Shown here piece after piece: positions 21,901 through 23,089 of a stretch of 23,089 bases of DNA. Every line of letters starts with the position of its first letter. The first letter of the stretch is position 1. The stretch spans positions 1-23,089 of the forward strand of contig DLAF01000025.1 in NCBI GenBank assembly GCA_002492725.1. The letters are read 5' to 3'. The notes under the pieces were generated by a model that did not search any database, was not told the DNA's origin, and saw nothing but the letters and a program-made list of their open reading frames with translations. A program made the position numbers and the translations under genes. Source of the DNA: Lachnospiraceae bacterium UBA7054. GTDB taxonomy: Bacteria; Bacillota; Clostridia; Lachnospirales; Lachnospiraceae.

Positions 21901-23089
21901 CGATGATGGGCTTTGATCCCTCCACCACGCTGCGCAGCAGCCATGTGATCACGGTATCGGTGATATCCCTTACCGCGTCTTCGTCATTTGGATGCTTGAC
22001 ATCAATATAGCTCTTCGACGTATTCTGATCAAGATACAGCCCCGTGCCTTCCTCCATGTAAACAAGGTCAGCTTCCTGAACCATCTGATATGTCACATCT
22101 CCCGCAAGCACTGTATTGACTTTGATCAGGAAATCATCAGTAGCATTGTCCTGTGCCTTTAGGGTATTGAACACATATTTTCTCAGCAGATCCTTTCCGC
22201 CGGTACAGCGGATATACACAGGTGCATTCTGCAGTTCAACATAATGCACGGAACCGCTTGCCGCCGCAAACATCATTTCCCCCTGCGCATCGGTATCCAC
22301 TAACGCTGCATCGGAAGCGCCACCAAATTCCTGCATCGCAAATTCAGCCGTTACAGCCACATTTGTCATGCCGGGTTCTCTGGTGATCTTATAGTGCCCT
22401 CCCTCACCTACATATCTAAAGTATGCTTGGGGCTCATCTCCGGAAGCAGCAGCAAAAATATCCTCTGTCCCTACCTCCGCATTCAGGTCGTTATGACGCA
22501 GACTCGCTCCCTTTATCACATAGCTGTCAAAAGGCCGCGATCCACCCTCGGGAATCATACTGAAATCAGCAATCTGATACAAAAATTCCTCTTGCACCGT
22601 CTCTACATAGGTAAACTTTAAGATGCAATAAGTTCCCTCAGTCGGCAAATTCGGCTGAATCGTCGGTTCCGGTTCCGGCGTAGGGATTGGCTCCGGAACA
22701 GGCGTCGGTTCCGGTGTCGGTTCGGGCGTCGGTTCCGGTGCAGGCGCCGGGTCGGGTGTCGGCGTTGGTTCCGGTGTCGGCCCCGGATTGGGTGTCGGTG
22801 TCGGTGTCGGTTCCGGTTCCGGTTCAGGCGTCGGTTCCGGTGCAGGCGCCGGTTCCGGTTCAGGCGTCGGTTCCGGTGCAGGCGCCGGGTCGGGTGTCGG
22901 TGTCGGTTCCGGTGTCGGCGTCGGATCGGGTGTCGGTGTCGGATTCGGATCAGAAGCCGATGCAAATTCCATCGACGGCATCAACACTCCCGTATCCACA
23001 AAGAAATGCCAGCCTGCCACTGTAGGTTCCAATACCATATTGGAAGCGGACATCGCGTCAGGTGTCGGTGTCGGTTCGGGCGCTGGTTC
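18974..23089 (-). CDS. Giant putative surface or secreted protein with DUF5057-like region (5' end outside window)
   Basis: At least 1371 residues are present, and the frame is open through the right edge, so the N-terminus and any signal peptide are not seen. The first in-window Met (23053) has no ribosome binding site and is internal. The order is: an X-Pro linker at the edge, about 35 residues of other sequence, then about 100 residues of X-Pro dipeptides (X mostly Thr, Glu, Asp, Ala), then a large globular part. It includes SILELQPTAN and KIKVLQVLDNKA, which suggest the DUF5057 family of large clostridial proteins, and an EF-hand-like loop DLNYDGVFAPEE (20540-20575). Three segments look related to a ThuA/GATase-like alpha/beta fold. 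The C-terminus (QMFLLE) has no LPXTG motif or membrane segment. The function is unknown. Confidence 0.85.
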   Translation of the reverse strand, partial: EPAPEPTPTPDAMSASNMVLEPTVAGWHFFVDTGVLMPSMEFASASDPNPTPTPDPTPTPEPTPTPDPAPAPEPTPEPEPAPAPEPTPEPEPEPTPTPTPNPGPTPEPTPTPDPAPAPEPTPEPTPEPTPVPEPIPTPEPEPTIQPNLPTEGTYCILKFTYVETVQEEFLYQIADFSMIPEGGSRPFDSYVIKGASLRHNDLNAEVGTEDIFAAASGDEPQAYFRYVGEGGHYKITREPGMTNVAVTAEFAMQEFGGASDAALVDTDAQGEMMFAAASGSVHYVELQNAPVYIRCTGGKDLLRKYVFNTLKAQDNATDDFLIKVNTVLAGDVTYQMVQEADLVYMEEGTGLYLDQNTSKSYIDVKHPNDEDAVRDITDTVITWLLRSVVEGSKPIIVDYGITTFKNNEDGEGYEGSKYQKLAKVFLKKDLTAFYNEMAKSDDLANSALMNVDQENDEFPNKEDNEFHYVNRNVYLVNGTPLVGDDFADAMEEKNAVAGFAEVLAAIRAENVMLPEEERISETVSKAMAMQYIINYSLGLIGEYKDLSILELQPTANRNSDLHCSENPDKGSVVLFWQKIGSNGESLSGEGQQILRSSRKIDIDVEISSVAAFNSSYQDINEDYNMIFIGLDGQRLYHATDGEGRQTAVYNDETLNGRVYHTGDRVAGSDTKYDANDITERKKEALLNYLRAGYPIVVENDCFKGRSARKAEEKDINTKYIASDSQMYDFLKEAISMGRSDDEEDKWESGVGIYTIEDVHSSAMFPVQLNALRPKVSLYTGQTQDEEEDENETSYDMIATAPVPEKAGVYRGTIEYRVSSDRRGEDKTYRGSLDRHLYLDLNYDGVFAPEEEFHNYLFEDAADGGKISVDFNEVNFGVVPWKLELTDSDNRFRRGSMQGCFTINGSEAAKIKVLQVLDNKAEKKDEMAGNEANLQNQYEKVENSLLAHYLRGVESRVKMNWEIETVTPAELAERLTKNADYLSQWDVMVLGFGDSGNPGDTVTAAVNQFIAAGGSVLVSSAGASTDKGRLGLSAAVLGQEEGLTYGKLGLHSDSKYRYDGILAGMFNKMSGLYVDRINDGTIAKWPYVIKEQIQLGDSTEVSMPDYLLDIDTAKEEGQPYATAWFTLLDQEMSGGGYSVSPHDGKNNYYLYSKGNVVYVGQSQYPYTYDRESGETPDGDGIDECMIFVNALMAAYNGGVHKAKVSIVAGFNGSAKVESVTIPFDVAFKAEGDTKGGILGDTIDVYFRFTDNNIAVDKTTKGTFYYKRAGAAADATLLNPDGGINEADYTNFTDRTSIWMVENNRLVEVTDGNIVPGKVYRIKAPLEAMQAGEEEQSQICVLLTNNYTRAQKVVEAKGMDAVSLNRAQMFLLE
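22664..22950 (-). repeat. X-Pro linker with tandem DNA repeats
   Basis: Degenerate 6-base units (GGTGTC, GGTTCC, GGCGTC and similar on the plus strand) encode about 100 residues of Thr/Glu/Asp/Ala-Pro. Inside is a perfect 36-base tandem duplication (22815-22850 and 22851-22886) and a longer, nearly identical block that occurs twice (around 22716-22785 and 22858-22930). This is a spacer of the kind that spans cell walls, and it is prone to length change by slippage. More of the same repeat starts again at about 23059 and runs off the edge. Confidence 0.9.

Noticed and set aside
22664..22950. CRISPR array or satellite DNA
   Set aside because: There are no constant spacers; the short units are in frame and encode X-Pro dipeptides.
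23051..23053. ATG as the start of the giant protein
   Set aside because: No ribosome binding site is present, and the frame continues upstream as the same X-Pro linker up to the window edge.

Overview
The window is a chromosomal segment of a motile, low-to-mid GC Gram-positive, most likely a member of the Clostridia close to the Lachnospiraceae. This is inferred from the codY-flgB junction, a TIGR02530-type flagellar operon protein between flgD and flgE, a YlxF/MotE-type protein between fliJ and fliK, and a very large DUF5057-like surface protein. Every gene I can support lies on the minus strand, so transcription runs from the right edge to the left. I see no tRNA, rRNA, CRISPR array, insertion sequence or prophage gene.

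Right end (about 18.9-23.1 kb): the 3' part of a giant putative secreted protein, open at the right edge. It has a long X-Pro linker, an EF-hand-like loop and what look like three related alpha/beta modules. It ends at a strong intrinsic terminator, which separates it from the next transcription unit.

Middle (12.8-18.9 kb): yifB (ComM-like AAA+ ATPase), dprA, topA and codY. yifB has a near-consensus sigma-A promoter with a CodY-box-like site just downstream of the predicted start point. codY has its own good promoter with an extended -10. Compared with Bacillus subtilis, the order dprA-topA-...-codY-flgB is kept but trmFO, xerC (codV), clpQ and clpY are absent.

Left part (about 0-12.8 kb): an fla/che-type operon flgB-flgC-fliE-fliF-fliG-fliH-fliI-fliJ-ylxF-fliK-flgD-(TIGR02530)-flgE. 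It encodes the proximal rod, MS ring, C-ring switch protein FliG, the export ATPase complex FliHIJ, hook-length control, hook cap and hook. A sigma-A-like promoter lies in the 76-base gap between codY and flgB. Most neighbours are tightly spaced or overlap. Three longer AT-rich gaps (flgC-fliE, ylxF-fliK, and one before flgE) carry promoter-like or hairpin elements that could set gene dosage inside the operon. A terminator-like hairpin follows flgE at the left edge.

The window is mainly an ordinary flagellar core. The more unusual points are the modular giant protein, a FlgD whose C-terminal part looks like a helical cell-surface repeat, an oversized FlgE, a large near-perfect inverted repeat before fliK, and signs that CodY may control its own neighbourhood. 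Promoter and operator calls come from reading by eye and were not tested.
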